Shown one piece after another: positions 32,509 through 42,199 of a stretch of DNA of 64,000 nt. Made by a program: the position numbers and the translations under genes. Below the pieces are notes generated by a model that was not told where the DNA came from, searched no databases, and saw only the letters and a program-made list of their open reading frames with translations. Source of the DNA: Cellulomonas taurus (lineage in GTDB: Bacteria; Actinomycetota; Actinomycetes; Actinomycetales; Cellulomonadaceae); NCBI RefSeq assembly GCF_012931845.1, contig NZ_CP051884.1:1240001-1304000 (forward strand), in the 5' to 3' direction. How positions within the stretch are numbered: position 1 is the first letter of the stretch; each line of letters begins with the position of its first letter.

Positions 32509-33591
32509 TCACCAGGTCTTGTAGTTGTTCGCGCGGGCGGTCGCGTACGCGGCCTCGGTCTTCGGGCCCCAGACACCGTCCGAGTCGGTGCCCCACGCCT
32601 TCTGCAGTGCGGCGATGGTGGCAGTGAGCGCGGCGACAGACTTCGGTCCCCAGACGCCGTCAGGAGTGGTGCCGATGACCTGCTGGGCTGTGGCGTCGCG
32701 CTGCCCGTTGATCGCCGCGCGCACGATGTTCACCCGCCAGTCGGTGTCGTCACCCCAGTATCCGTCCTGATCTGCCCGGACCGCGGCCTGGGTCGCGCGG
32801 GTGACGCTGGCGCTGCGGGGGCTCGGGCCAGCTGTCGCGTGGCGTCCCGCGTTGATCGCCTCCCACGTCACCGGGCCGACGATCCCGTCACCGGTGAACC
32901 CGAGCGCACGTTGGTACGTCACAACAGCGGCATGAGTCGCGGGGCCGAAGACGCCGTCAGCGCTCACCCCGAGGAACGTCTGCACGCGCGTGACCAGCGT
33001 GCCGCGCGACCCCTGCCGGATGGTCGCGGTGGGCACCGGCGCGGGGATCGGGTTGGTGGCCTGGGCCGTGGCGCCCGCCAGTGCTGACACCCTGGCGAGG
33101 AACGACGTCCAGGGGAAGTTCGGGCCCGGGTCCCAGTGCGTCGACCGCTTGAAAGCCTTCGACACGTCGTCGTGTGCCACGAAGCCCCTGTGCCCGGCCT
33201 TGAGTTCCGCGACGGACAGGTGCTTGACCGGGATCCCGTACTTGCGGACCCACTCAGCGCACTGCTGGGCCGTGAGTTCCAGCATGGCCGTGGAGAACTC
33301 GTCACTCCACTCGGCTGCTGTCTGTCGCGCGTACCCAGCGAGTTCGATCTGAAGACCGTTCGCGTTCGCGCCGGGTGCCGCCCATGCGGTGTCCTCGTCG
33401 GCGACGCAGCGCACCAGGGAGTCGTCGTCCGCGCAGATGTGGGCAGACGCGCGAGTGGAGGCCTTTGCGAAGTACGCGGCGATGTTCTCCGCCGTTCGCG
33501 ACGTCTCGGCCGCCTCCATGGTGTGGATGACGATGACCTCGACTGCGGATGCGCGACCCGCGTACTTGTTCGGGCTGGCGATGGTAGCCAT
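32509..33591 (-). CDS. Phage endolysin: N-acetylmuramoyl-L-alanine amidase with peptidoglycan-binding repeats
   Basis: A 360-residue lysis enzyme. The amidase_2 domain (about 1-165) has zinc ligands in VIVIHTMEA, LKAGHRGFVAHDD and STHWDPGPNFPW. Two PG_binding_1-type units follow, DGVFGPATHAAVVTYQRALG and DGVWGPKTEAAYATAR, with a further DGVWGPKSVAAL copy and a GYWGDDTDWRVN segment between them. The ATG has GGAGGAGCCC upstream. Holin-like genes lie directly downstream. Confidence 0.92.
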   Translation of the reverse strand: MATIASPNKYAGRASAVEVIVIHTMEAAETSRTAENIAAYFAKASTRASAHICADDDSLVRCVADEDTAWAAPGANANGLQIELAGYARQTAAEWSDEFSTAMLELTAQQCAEWVRKYGIPVKHLSVAELKAGHRGFVAHDDVSKAFKRSTHWDPGPNFPWTSFLARVSALAGATAQATNPIPAPVPTATIRQGSRGTLVTRVQTFLGVSADGVFGPATHAAVVTYQRALGFTGDGIVGPVTWEAINAGRHATAGPSPRSASVTRATQAAVRADQDGYWGDDTDWRVNIVRAAINGQRDATAQQVIGTTPDGVWGPKSVAALTATIAALQKAWGTDSDGVWGPKTEAAYATARANNYKTW

Positions 33592-33626
33592 GGGCTCCTC
33601 CTGGTAGACGAGCCCAGCGTCAGGGT

Positions 33627-33637
33627 GGGGGTGTCAC
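33627..33637. repeat. Stop-associated motif GGGGGTGTCAC, copy 1
   Basis: Coding-strand GTGACACCCCC, whose TGA is the stop codon of the gene at 33634. Same motif and offset at 43645, 51814 and 52879. Confidence 0.7.
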
Positions 33638-34503
33638 ACACCCCGCTGTCGCTGGCGCAGTGACCAGGACCCGGTGTGGCCGCCGTTCTGTCGTTGGCGC
33701 AGCGGCCAGGAGTCGGTACCGGTGAGGGTCTGGCGCTGCCGGAGCCGCCAGGCCCCGTTCACGGTGACAATCCGGTAGCGGGGTGGGGTGTACGTGAACG
33801 AGGCGGTCGCCTCGCGCACCCGCACGCTCTCGTTCGTTCCCAGCAACGGCAGGGGCGGGTGCTCCCACATCGCCCGGGTGGAAACCACGACCCGGGGGTC
33901 ACCGGTGTACGGGACGCTCAGCACGACACCGGGGCCAGGCTCAGGTCCGGGGCGCTCGGGTCTGGTGCCGGTGTCGGACGGCCACTCGTTCAGGTCAGCG
34001 GGGGTGATCCAGTCGCTGAGCGGGATCTCGTCGAGGCTCGGCCATACCGGGGCCCACGTCGAGGGCGGCACCGCTGCTCGCACGTCCGTCGCTGGCGTGC
34101 CGGCCACTGTCGCCCCGTCGACCACGACGTTCACGACGTCGTCCGCCCACGTGCCCTGGTCCGTCTCCCACTCCACGCGGGCACCGTCGGGCACCAGCGG
34201 ATCGACCGGAGTCAGATCCCGGTCCCGCGTGTCCCACGCGTACAAGCCCCACGCCTGCCGGGCGGTCCACTCGGGACGATCGGTCGTGCCCTCACTGGTG
34301 TACCCGATGCCCGATTCCGCGAGCCCGTACAGCACCGTCCACGCACCAGGTTCCACCGGCGGAGCGGGTACCGGCCACACCCACCACGGCGGCGGAGTCT
34401 CGTGCTGGCCGACGTTCGAGGCGACCATGATCGCCTGAGCGACCGGCCCGAGCTGACGGGTACGGATCTCGTCAGGCGGCTGGATCCAGTCCGAGGTCCC
34501 CAT
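33634..34503 (-). CDS. Minor tail protein with C-terminal LRQRQ repeats
   Basis: A 289-residue tail protein, proline- and tryptophan-rich. Its C-terminus holds three 14-residue repeats of the form WxLRQRQxxxxTGxS (WRLRQRQTLTGTDS, WPLRQRQNGGHTGS, WSLRQRQ). The ATG overlaps the stop of the large tail protein. Position at the tail-tip end and the repeats fit a fibre or receptor-contacting protein (inference). Confidence 0.75.
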   Translation of the reverse strand: MGTSDWIQPPDEIRTRQLGPVAQAIMVASNVGQHETPPPWWVWPVPAPPVEPGAWTVLYGLAESGIGYTSEGTTDRPEWTARQAWGLYAWDTRDRDLTPVDPLVPDGARVEWETDQGTWADDVVNVVVDGATVAGTPATDVRAAVPPSTWAPVWPSLDEIPLSDWITPADLNEWPSDTGTRPERPGPEPGPGVVLSVPYTGDPRVVVSTRAMWEHPPLPLLGTNESVRVREATASFTYTPPRYRIVTVNGAWRLRQRQTLTGTDSWPLRQRQNGGHTGSWSLRQRQRGV

Positions 34504-37265
34504 CAGTCGGCGCCCGGCCAGAACCGGCCTTCGATGTAGCAGGAACCGGACGCGATCTCGGCGACCCACAACCATGGGGGCTGCTCGGTCCCGTACTCCC
34601 AGGACGCGTCGTCCAGCATCCGCCCGGTCACGGGGGCCGCGTCCTCGTCTTCGTCGGGGTTCGCGTACTCCTGCGGGTAGTACCCGGCGGGCTGGTTCGC
34701 CCACCCCCACGACATGATCAGCCCTGCCTCGTCGAGCTCGTCGGCGTACTCCGACCACGGGTTGGTCTCCGCGGTCAGGGGGTTCCCGATCAGGCTCAGG
34801 AGCCGGGCTGCGGTGATCGGCCGGCTGAATACCGCCACCGAGAATGGGCGCGCGGCCCCGGACGTGGTCAGCTCCGTGCGGACGATCGACCCGTAGGACC
34901 CGAACGGCACTCGGATCACGGTCCATAGGTTCGAGAACAGGGCATGCCGGGGCACGTACCCGGCCGGCGACTCAGCGTCGAACGTCGCCCGCGCCTCGGT
35001 CACGGAGCCCTTCGAGAGGCGCTTGACTGCGGCCTTCGCCGGGTCGGTCGCGTTGCGCTCACGGTCCCGGATGGCGTCGAGGGTCGGGTAGTCGCGGGCG
35101 TTCGTGTCGACCGTGACCGTCACCGAGTCCTCGGAGTAGTCCACCGCTGCGGCGTGCACGATCAGGTCCTGCCCTCGGAACCCTCGGATGCGCCCGTTGA
35201 GCCCCTCCTGGATCTCGTACCGGGACAGCTCCTGCGGGTCGATGTCCGCGAAGGTCACGGTGCCGGTCCACCCTGGGTGGATGTCGCGGGCGAGCATCTG
35301 CGCACCGGCCTGCAGGCCCTCGTTCTTCGCGACGTTCTGCCCGAAGTCGATCTTCTCCTCCACACGCAGGATGTTCGGGTTGTACTCCGGGTTCGGGCCG
35401 AGGTCGTCCCCGTCCGGGCCGTAGAGGCGGGGCATCACGGCCGGGGCGTAGGCGATCGGCATGTAGAAGCACTCGAGAGTGCCGGTGTTCGATCCGGTCC
35501 CGAAGCTCGCCGCCCACGTCTGCGGGCCGACGATCCCGTCCCGCTGGATCCCTGCATCGGTCTGCACCGCGATCGCTCGGCGCCGGTCGGCCTGGGTGAA
35601 CCGCCCGGTGATCGGCATCCCGACCTTGCGCTGCCAGTCCGACACGCCCGTGCGGGTGTCGGTCATCGCGTCGCTCGTGCCTACCCGGATCGTCTTCGAC
35701 GGGTTCGTGTTCGGGTACGGGGGCGTGTTGTCGGGCCGCCAGTTCGGGTACCGGGCGTTGCGCCACCGGCCGCCGTCGATCGCGATGCCCTCCCCGAACA
35801 GGACGTTCGGTGCCTGCGTCCAGTCCTGCGACAGGTCGATCTGCACGCCGCGCTGCCCGTTGTGGACCGTCCACTGCACCGTGGTCGTGTCCTTCAATGC
35901 GAGGATCGGTGCCCGCTCGTCGCAGTGCACCGTCCACTGCCGCCCGTCGGTGAGGGCGGTCGCGAGGAGCTGCTGGACGTACCCGGTGACCTTCGGCTCC
36001 CACCCCCCAGACACCGACGTCATGCACCCGGTGATGACCGGTGCGAGTTCCTGGTGCCGGCGAGAGACCGTCGCGTTCAAGGTCTCCGCGATGACCTCCC
36101 CGATGTCCCGGGGCGCGGTCAGGAACGACGGCTGGCGCAGCTGCAGGTCATCTGACATCACGGCACCGGTGGCGGTGACGTTGAAGACCCCGTCGTCCTC
36201 GGAGTGCCCGAACGACACCAGAACCCCCGCGAACCGGGACCGGATCCCGCCACCAGACTCGGCGACGCGGACCATGAGGATGTCGACGGACGCTCCCGCG
36301 ACGCACCAGGCGGGCAGCTGGTGGAACGCGGTGATCTGAGGGAACGTCAAGGTGGCTTCTGATGACCCGAACGGCTCCGTGCGTGACCACGACGGGAACC
36401 CGGCCGGGGCACCCAGGTAGTAGGTAACGTCGACGCCCTCGACCACGATCTGGTACCGGGCGTAGTCGTGGGCGATGATCTCGGTCGGTGCCCAGTCCAC
36501 CGGCCAGCCGTTCGCCATCAGGGCTGGGGTGGGCATGACCTCGGAGCGTCGACGGATCATCACGTCGGGTGCCCCCGCGGGCGGGTCCTGAGGCTCGGGG
36601 ATCGGCGGGGGAGTGACCGCACCACCCGGTGTCGCGGCGGGCGGGTCCGGGATCGGGGCGTCCCCGACGGTGAGCGCTCCGGCGCCGGCGACCGCCCAGT
36701 CCCCGGCCCCGCTGAGCCCGCCTGCAAGGTACTCGGTGACCAGGTCGGACATGTCCGAGATCAGGGTCGAGGGGATCTCGTCCTGCACGATGAGTCGGGC
36801 GATCGTCCAGTGGTGTGTGGGCCCGCCGTAGGTCGCCACCTCCCAGTTCGTGCCCAGGGCGGTGATGCCGGCGGTGGAGATCTGCGTGCCGTCGATGTAG
36901 ACAGCGCCGTCGGAGGTCGCGGTGATCAGGTGCCGCCCGGCGAGCGGCCCGGTGTCCGCGGAGCCGATGAGCCACCCACCTTCGGGTGTGCACATCAGCC
37001 CGGAGGTCGAGTAGATGCCCGGAGCGGTGCCGGAGGGCGCGCCGGTGAGCGAGGCGACGAGGTGCAGCGTCCACTCGGTCATCGGTCCGCCGCTGGCGGT
37101 GAGGGCAGCCGACGCGCCCTCGGAACTGGACGCCAGCCGCAAGACGATGTGGCCGCTCTCGGCGACGACGTCGACAGTGCCGCCCCATGTCGCCACGGAC
37201 CAGGTGTCGTCGCCTGACCAAGGCCCCGTGGGGAGCCCCGCGGGGTCGAGGTCGAAGATGTTCAC
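34503..37265 (-). CDS. Large minor tail protein with an embedded peptidoglycan-binding domain
   Basis: A 920-residue tail-tip protein. The first about 200 residues look like a LamG/concanavalin-like sheet domain (WTLHLVASLTGAPSG...HHWTIARLIVQDE). A tail-hub-like region follows, interrupted by a PG_binding_1-like module (VSDWQRKVGMPITGRFTQAD, then DGIVGPQTWAASFG), as found in phage tail proteins that touch the cell wall. The GTG start overlaps the preceding stop (GTGA); the longer open frame upstream is shadow. Confidence 0.85.
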   Translation of the reverse strand: MNIFDLDPAGLPTGPWSGDDTWSVATWGGTVDVVAESGHIVLRLASSSEGASAALTASGGPMTEWTLHLVASLTGAPSGTAPGIYSTSGLMCTPEGGWLIGSADTGPLAGRHLITATSDGAVYIDGTQISTAGITALGTNWEVATYGGPTHHWTIARLIVQDEIPSTLISDMSDLVTEYLAGGLSGAGDWAVAGAGALTVGDAPIPDPPAATPGGAVTPPPIPEPQDPPAGAPDVMIRRRSEVMPTPALMANGWPVDWAPTEIIAHDYARYQIVVEGVDVTYYLGAPAGFPSWSRTEPFGSSEATLTFPQITAFHQLPAWCVAGASVDILMVRVAESGGGIRSRFAGVLVSFGHSEDDGVFNVTATGAVMSDDLQLRQPSFLTAPRDIGEVIAETLNATVSRRHQELAPVITGCMTSVSGGWEPKVTGYVQQLLATALTDGRQWTVHCDERAPILALKDTTTVQWTVHNGQRGVQIDLSQDWTQAPNVLFGEGIAIDGGRWRNARYPNWRPDNTPPYPNTNPSKTIRVGTSDAMTDTRTGVSDWQRKVGMPITGRFTQADRRRAIAVQTDAGIQRDGIVGPQTWAASFGTGSNTGTLECFYMPIAYAPAVMPRLYGPDGDDLGPNPEYNPNILRVEEKIDFGQNVAKNEGLQAGAQMLARDIHPGWTGTVTFADIDPQELSRYEIQEGLNGRIRGFRGQDLIVHAAAVDYSEDSVTVTVDTNARDYPTLDAIRDRERNATDPAKAAVKRLSKGSVTEARATFDAESPAGYVPRHALFSNLWTVIRVPFGSYGSIVRTELTTSGAARPFSVAVFSRPITAARLLSLIGNPLTAETNPWSEYADELDEAGLIMSWGWANQPAGYYPQEYANPDEDEDAAPVTGRMLDDASWEYGTEQPPWLWVAEIASGSCYIEGRFWPGAD

Positions 37266-37621
37266 GCGGACACCCGGAAAGTCAGGGCCCCAGGGTCGAA
37301 TGTCAGGGGATCGCCCTCGTCCGGGGTGACCACGGATGACAGGGTCGCTGCCACGAGCAGAGCGCCGTCGGCGGCGTCGAACAGCCCCACACCAGCGATC
37401 GCCCATCCCTCGCCCGCCACACCACAGTCGAGCGGGGTGGTGTTCGCGACACCGTCCGAGACCGGACCAAACGCCTCGTGTGACACGGGCAGTCCGCTCA
37501 TCGCGATCAACTGCCCCGAGGCGTCCAACCACCCGGTCCACAGTTGAGCCGGTACCAGAGGGGAGCGGTTCGGGCCGAGCAGCGCCTGCACAGCACGAGA
37601 ACGCCAGGACGGGCCGATCAT
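37262..37621 (-). CDS. Small minor tail protein
   Basis: A 119-residue protein (MIGPSWRSRAVQALLGPNRS...) with mostly beta character, overlapping its neighbours at both ends (ATGA, GTGA). Found between a distal-tail-like protein and the large tail protein; likely a tail-fibre-type component. Exact family not recognised. Confidence 0.7.
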   Translation of the reverse strand: MIGPSWRSRAVQALLGPNRSPLVPAQLWTGWLDASGQLIAMSGLPVSHEAFGPVSDGVANTTPLDCGVAGEGWAIAGVGLFDAADGALLVAATLSSVVTPDEGDPLTFDPGALTFRVSA

Positions 37622-38043
37622 CACATCACCACCGGGATCGTGAGGGTGTACTCCTGCATGGACCGCATCGCGCGGTGCTTGTCGATCACGTCCCCCGACA
37701 TCGGGGTGACGTCGGCGGGCTCGCACACGAACGTCTGGCGGTGGCCCTCGATCTCGACGGTCACCCCGTAGGAGAACGCGGAGACCGCGGCGATCAACTC
37801 GTTCACCCGGTTCTGCGCCGCGATCCAGCTCGCCCCGCGGCACCGGACCTGCACCGTCAACTGCTGGGTGTCGAGGACCGCGCCCACGAGCGCGCGCCCG
37901 TGCTGGTACTTGCCCTCGACCGTCGTGCGCCGCCATGTGCGCGCACCCGTGCCGACAGCGATCAGCTCGAACGGGGCGTCCTCGATCACCAGCGCGGAGC
38001 CACCCAGCCGGGCGATCGTGACCCGTGCGTCCAGGTCAGCCAT
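37621..38043 (-). CDS. Distal tail-type protein
   Basis: A 140-residue protein directly downstream of the tape measure gene. RTWRRTTVEGKYQHGRALVG and LTVQVRCRGASWIAAQNRVN are typical of minor tail proteins that follow the tape measure in actinophages. The ATG at 38043 lies one codon after an alternative GTG. Confidence 0.7.
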   Translation of the reverse strand: MADLDARVTIARLGGSALVIEDAPFELIAVGTGARTWRRTTVEGKYQHGRALVGAVLDTQQLTVQVRCRGASWIAAQNRVNELIAAVSAFSYGVTVEIEGHRQTFVCEPADVTPMSGDVIDKHRAMRSMQEYTLTIPVVM

Positions 38044-38085
38044 CACACCTCCCGGTTGTCGGGTCGAATCATCACCGGGGAGGTG

Positions 38086-41000
38086 TCAGCGTCGGCCAGC
38101 CATCGCTCGGCGGGCCTTCTGACGGTTGGCCCACGGGCGAAGGTCGTCCATCGAGCGGAGCACGATGTTCCCGGTGAAGGTCTGCGGGTCGTGGCGCTCG
38201 TGCGTGACAGCGACCGGCACCGTGATGACGTTCGGCGCCGCCGGGGTCGACGAGGCGCCGACGACGCCGCCGTTGCGGTAGCCGCCCCGGTACGCCGCCA
38301 TCGCCTCCCGCACCGCCGAGACGCCACCGGAGCGGGCGAGGGCGTTCATCTGGTGCACCCACCCGGGGCCGACCGCGCGCGTCCACTCCGGGCGCATCAC
38401 GGCCTCGCCGCCGGAGATCCCGATGAACCCGATGTCTCGTCCCGGGGTGTAGCCGGGGTAGATCCCTCCTTCAGCCATGCCGATGTTGTTGCCGGAGCCG
38501 GTCCAGATCGAGCCGTCGGGACGGATGGTCCGCGGCTGCTGGAAGTTCGCAGCGTCGTTCAGGCCGTCGAGGAACGACAGCCCCAGGAGTCGGCCGGCGT
38601 CGTAGATGGCCTGCGGATTCTCACCGAGCTTGTCGGCAATGGCCTGGACCGTGTCAGCGGTCCCTTCCTCTGCGGCGATGCGCATGCCGAGACCGAGCTT
38701 GGTGCCGATGCTCGCGCCGCCGTTCTCGATCGCCGCCTGCGCGACGCGCGACTGCTGTTCGATCTGACCGCCGATGTCGTTCAGCTGGCTCTGCGTGTCG
38801 TTCGTCAGCCCGATCAGAGACTGGTCGGCGAGCAGTGCGTCGATGCTCTCCTTGGAGCCTTCGGGACCGAGATTGATGAGCTCCTGGAGCGTCTGTGCGT
38901 TCAGGCCCTGGTCCGCGAGGGACTGGATGTTCGCGGCGAAGGTCTGCGCCGTCGAGAGCATCTCCTCCATCTGCTTGCGGTAGTTCGCCACCGGGTCGCG
39001 GCGTGACTCCACGTCCGTCAGAGCGGCGGCCGCGTCGCTGGCCTCCTTGCGGGCGTCCGTGACTGCTTCCTCCGCTCGGACGATGTCGTTGGTCGACGCC
39101 TTCTTGCGCCCACGGGTTTCGGCGAGGGACGCCTCGGCGTCGCGCACCCGGCGCGCGGACTGGGTGACCTTGTCCTGCGCCGCAGCTAGCTCGTCGTCGG
39201 TGGACGTGTTGAGGTCGGCTTTGCCGATCGTGGTCGCTGAGTCGTACGCAGATCGGGCTGCGTCTGCGGCGGAGTCGAGGGCCTTCTGCTGCTCCTCGGT
39301 CGCCTCGGCGATGGCACCAGAGAGCCGCGTGTACGCCTGCTCGAGCACGAGCTGGCTGCTCGCGGTCTCGGTCGACTGGTCGCCAACTCCGGCGACGGCG
39401 TCGCCGTAGAGCTGAATCTGTGTCTGGCCCTTCTCCAGTGCGCCAGCGAGGCCCTCGACGTCCTTCCTGACGATGTCGACGCCGTCGTTGTTCTCGAGAC
39501 CGAACCACTTCTCGGAGCGATCGTCCAAGATGTCGTTCACGCGCTGTTGTGCGTCCGCCTCGCCGAGGATGGCGCGCGTGAGGTCGTTCACGTCGCCGCC
39601 CATGTTCGCGTAGATCTCGGCGGTCGAACGCTTGTTGCCGTCGGCCTCAGTGAGTTGCCGAGCAACGAACGCGGCCGTGCTTTCCGTCATCGACCCGGTC
39701 TGCTGGTCGAGCGTCTCCTTCAGCTCCTTGGCCCGCGCGTTGGCCTCCGACTGCGCAGACGCGAACGCGGCCACGGCTGCGACCACGCCGGTGATCGCGA
39801 TGCCGACTGGCCCACCGAAAGCGCCGAGTACCGAGGACCCCAGCGACTTCGCGGTGCTCGCCGCAGAAGCCAGCGATGCCTTCACGGCCACACCAGCGGA
39901 CCGCACTCCGTTCAGCGCGGTGACGTCCAGACGCCGCAAGGAGGTGCCCATCCCGGACACCGAGGTGCGCGCCGCCAGTAGCGCCGTCTGCGTGCGGGTG
40001 GCTGATCCTCCCGCCGCGTCGAGCTGGGCCCGTGCCGCGACCCACGATGCGCGGAAGGGCGTCAGTGCACGGGTGCTGGCGGTCGTGGCCGCGACCAGGC
40101 TGGTCCCGAACTGTCGGGCCGATACCCCTGCCGTCGTGAGGGAACCCCGCAGTGCGTCGAAGGCGACCTGCTTGTTCGTGACGAGCCCACCGACGCGCTC
40201 GAGGTCCGCGCGCGATGCGGCCAGCGCGGACCGGAACGGCACGAGCCCCCCGGACGCTGCCGTCGCCATCGCACCCCGGAGTTGGCCCACTGCGCCGACC
40301 GTGGCCCCGGCCGCGGCGCGGAAGGTACGCAGGCCGGTAGCGGTCGCCGACGCGAGCTCTGTGCCGATGGTCCCGAACAGTCCGCGATCGCCTGCCGCGG
40401 CAGAGAGCCGCACCAGATCCTCCCGAGACTGCCTGATCGCCTGCCGGAACGGGACGAGCTGCCCGAACGTGACCTCACGCAGCTGATTGCCCATCAACCG
40501 GTTGGCGATGAGAAACGCCGTGGCCGCGAGGGCGGCGTTGCGCAGAGGCTCGGGCAGCTCACCGAAACCCTCGGCCACGTCTTCGACGAACCCCAGCGCT
40601 GCGGTCCCGGTGCGCAGCAGGGAGATCAGGGACGGCAGGAGGTTCTCGGTCACGGCGCCGGCCGCGTTGCGGAACGCGGACTTCGCGGAGTCGAGGGTGG
40701 CGCTCCACCCGCCAGAGCCCTTGATCCGCTCCATCAGGCCGCCCATCGAGGCCGTGGCGCCATTGATGCCGTTGGTGCCGTTCTCGATCCCGTCGATCAG
40801 CCCGGTGATGGCCTGCTCGGCGGACACGTTGCCGGCCGTGACCTCCTTCTGGAAGTCCGCGGTCGTCATGTTCGCCTGGTTCGCGAGGATCTTGAGCGCG
40901 TTCACGTTGTTCTCGGCGAGCTGCAGGATCTCGTCGCCCTGCAGACGACCCTTCGACTGGATCTGTCCGATGACGAGTGCGAGCTGCTGCACCCCGGCTG

Positions 41001-41631
41001 TGCCCTTGCCTGCAGCGGTCGCTGCGTCACCCAGGCCGCGCATCACCGGGATGATGTCGTCGGCGGCGATGCCGAACGAGAGGAGCCGTTGCGCGGAGTC
41101 TTGCAGGTCGGGTAGTGCATACGGGGTCTGCCTGGCGAAGGCGAGCATGTCGGATAGGAACTCGCGCGCCTTGTCCGCCGACCCGAGGAGGACCTCGAGG
41201 GAGATCTCTGCCTTCTGCGTGAAGTCGTTGAACCCGATACCGACCGACGCGATCTGCTTCGCGATGTACCCGAGCCCGGCGACCCCGGCGACCTTCGTCA
41301 GAGACCCGGACAGCGACCCGAACGCCGCGGAGACCTGCGAGCTCATCGTCTGGGCTTCGCGCCCGGTCGAACGCATCCCCGCTGACGCCTGCTGCGACGC
41401 GCGAGTGATCTTCTCCGACGACTGCTGCGACGCCGTCGCGGCCTGCTGAGCTGCGGAGCTGATCCTCTGGGACGAGTCCTGCGCCATCCGACCGGCAGCG
41501 GCCAGGGACTGGTTCGCGCGGCCCGTCCACTGCTGGATCGCAGTCGCGCTGTTCTGCAGCGCCTGGCGCAGAGAGGTGTCGTCGCCGCGCAGGGCGATCC
41601 CGACTGTCCTGGTGCCCGGGGTCAGGCTCAT
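38086..41631 (-). CDS. Tape measure protein
   Basis: A 1181-residue tail-length ruler. The N-terminal tape-measure signature region (about 110-280) includes FTQKAEISLEVLLGSADKAR, LPDLQDSAQRLLSFGI and GRLQGDEILQLAENNVNALK. Long Ala/Ser/Thr-rich helical parts, hydrophobic segments (AFGGPVGIAITGVVAAVAAF) and coiled coil (SARRVRDAEASLAETRGRKK) follow. At roughly 0.15 nm per residue the tail would be near 175 nm. The start overlaps the tail chaperone stop (ATGA). Confidence 0.93.
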   Translation of the reverse strand: MSLTPGTRTVGIALRGDDTSLRQALQNSATAIQQWTGRANQSLAAAGRMAQDSSQRISSAAQQAATASQQSSEKITRASQQASAGMRSTGREAQTMSSQVSAAFGSLSGSLTKVAGVAGLGYIAKQIASVGIGFNDFTQKAEISLEVLLGSADKAREFLSDMLAFARQTPYALPDLQDSAQRLLSFGIAADDIIPVMRGLGDAATAAGKGTAGVQQLALVIGQIQSKGRLQGDEILQLAENNVNALKILANQANMTTADFQKEVTAGNVSAEQAITGLIDGIENGTNGINGATASMGGLMERIKGSGGWSATLDSAKSAFRNAAGAVTENLLPSLISLLRTGTAALGFVEDVAEGFGELPEPLRNAALAATAFLIANRLMGNQLREVTFGQLVPFRQAIRQSREDLVRLSAAAGDRGLFGTIGTELASATATGLRTFRAAAGATVGAVGQLRGAMATAASGGLVPFRSALAASRADLERVGGLVTNKQVAFDALRGSLTTAGVSARQFGTSLVAATTASTRALTPFRASWVAARAQLDAAGGSATRTQTALLAARTSVSGMGTSLRRLDVTALNGVRSAGVAVKASLASAASTAKSLGSSVLGAFGGPVGIAITGVVAAVAAFASAQSEANARAKELKETLDQQTGSMTESTAAFVARQLTEADGNKRSTAEIYANMGGDVNDLTRAILGEADAQQRVNDILDDRSEKWFGLENNDGVDIVRKDVEGLAGALEKGQTQIQLYGDAVAGVGDQSTETASSQLVLEQAYTRLSGAIAEATEEQQKALDSAADAARSAYDSATTIGKADLNTSTDDELAAAQDKVTQSARRVRDAEASLAETRGRKKASTNDIVRAEEAVTDARKEASDAAAALTDVESRRDPVANYRKQMEEMLSTAQTFAANIQSLADQGLNAQTLQELINLGPEGSKESIDALLADQSLIGLTNDTQSQLNDIGGQIEQQSRVAQAAIENGGASIGTKLGLGMRIAAEEGTADTVQAIADKLGENPQAIYDAGRLLGLSFLDGLNDAANFQQPRTIRPDGSIWTGSGNNIGMAEGGIYPGYTPGRDIGFIGISGGEAVMRPEWTRAVGPGWVHQMNALARSGGVSAVREAMAAYRGGYRNGGVVGASSTPAAPNVITVPVAVTHERHDPQTFTGNIVLRSMDDLRPWANRQKARRAMAGRR

Positions 41632-42197
41632 GCGGTCCTCCTCGGGACGACCATCAGGTGGATGTGGTCCCGCACCTCAGGGGGCAGTGCCTCCCTGCGT
41701 GCGGCGAGGGCCTGGCAGTGGACGCACGGGACGGCCTCGACGCGCGCGGCCGTCGGGTCCTCCATCGCTCCGGAGGGCACGCCGCATCCGGGGCAGTGGT
41801 CGCGGGACTTGATGACGGACGCGACCGCGAGGTCCTGTGCGTCCTCGGACCAGGTCAGGAACTCGTCGTGGGAGACCCCGTGGACCTGGCAGGTCCGCAG
41901 CTCCTCGGCGAGCCGCCAGTCGGCTGCGAGACGGTCGATTGCCCAGTCCAGGTCGCGGGGCTTCGACTGGTCGAGGCAGTCCCGCAACAGCGCGTCCGAC
42001 AGGGCCGGAGGGGTGTCATCCCACGCGTCCTGGGCGTCGTCGTCGTCGAGTCCGCAGCACACCGCGATCAGCGCGACCGCGAAATCGTCGTCGTCCTGGT
42101 CGTAGCTGTTGAGCAGGTGCCTCCACTGTGCGCGGGTGGCGCCGGTCACCGAGACGGACCGGGTGCGCTCCCCGGTCACGACCCGGTGAGTGCCCAC
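41628..42197 (-). CDS. Second tail assembly chaperone (GT-like)
   Basis: A 189-residue acidic helical protein in the slot between the first tail chaperone and tape measure, carrying two C-terminal CxxC pairs (CPGCG, CVHCQ) that could bind zinc. It is in the -1 frame relative to the upstream gene, as in classical G/GT pairs, but GTG at 42197 two bases after the upstream stop gives an independent start. The frame is also open upstream for 255 bases, so a frameshift fusion is possible. Confidence 0.75.
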   Translation of the reverse strand: MGTHRVVTGERTRSVSVTGATRAQWRHLLNSYDQDDDDFAVALIAVCCGLDDDDAQDAWDDTPPALSDALLRDCLDQSKPRDLDWAIDRLAADWRLAEELRTCQVHGVSHDEFLTWSEDAQDLAVASVIKSRDHCPGCGVPSGAMEDPTAARVEAVPCVHCQALAARREALPPEVRDHIHLMVVPRRTA

Positions 42198-42199
42198 GG

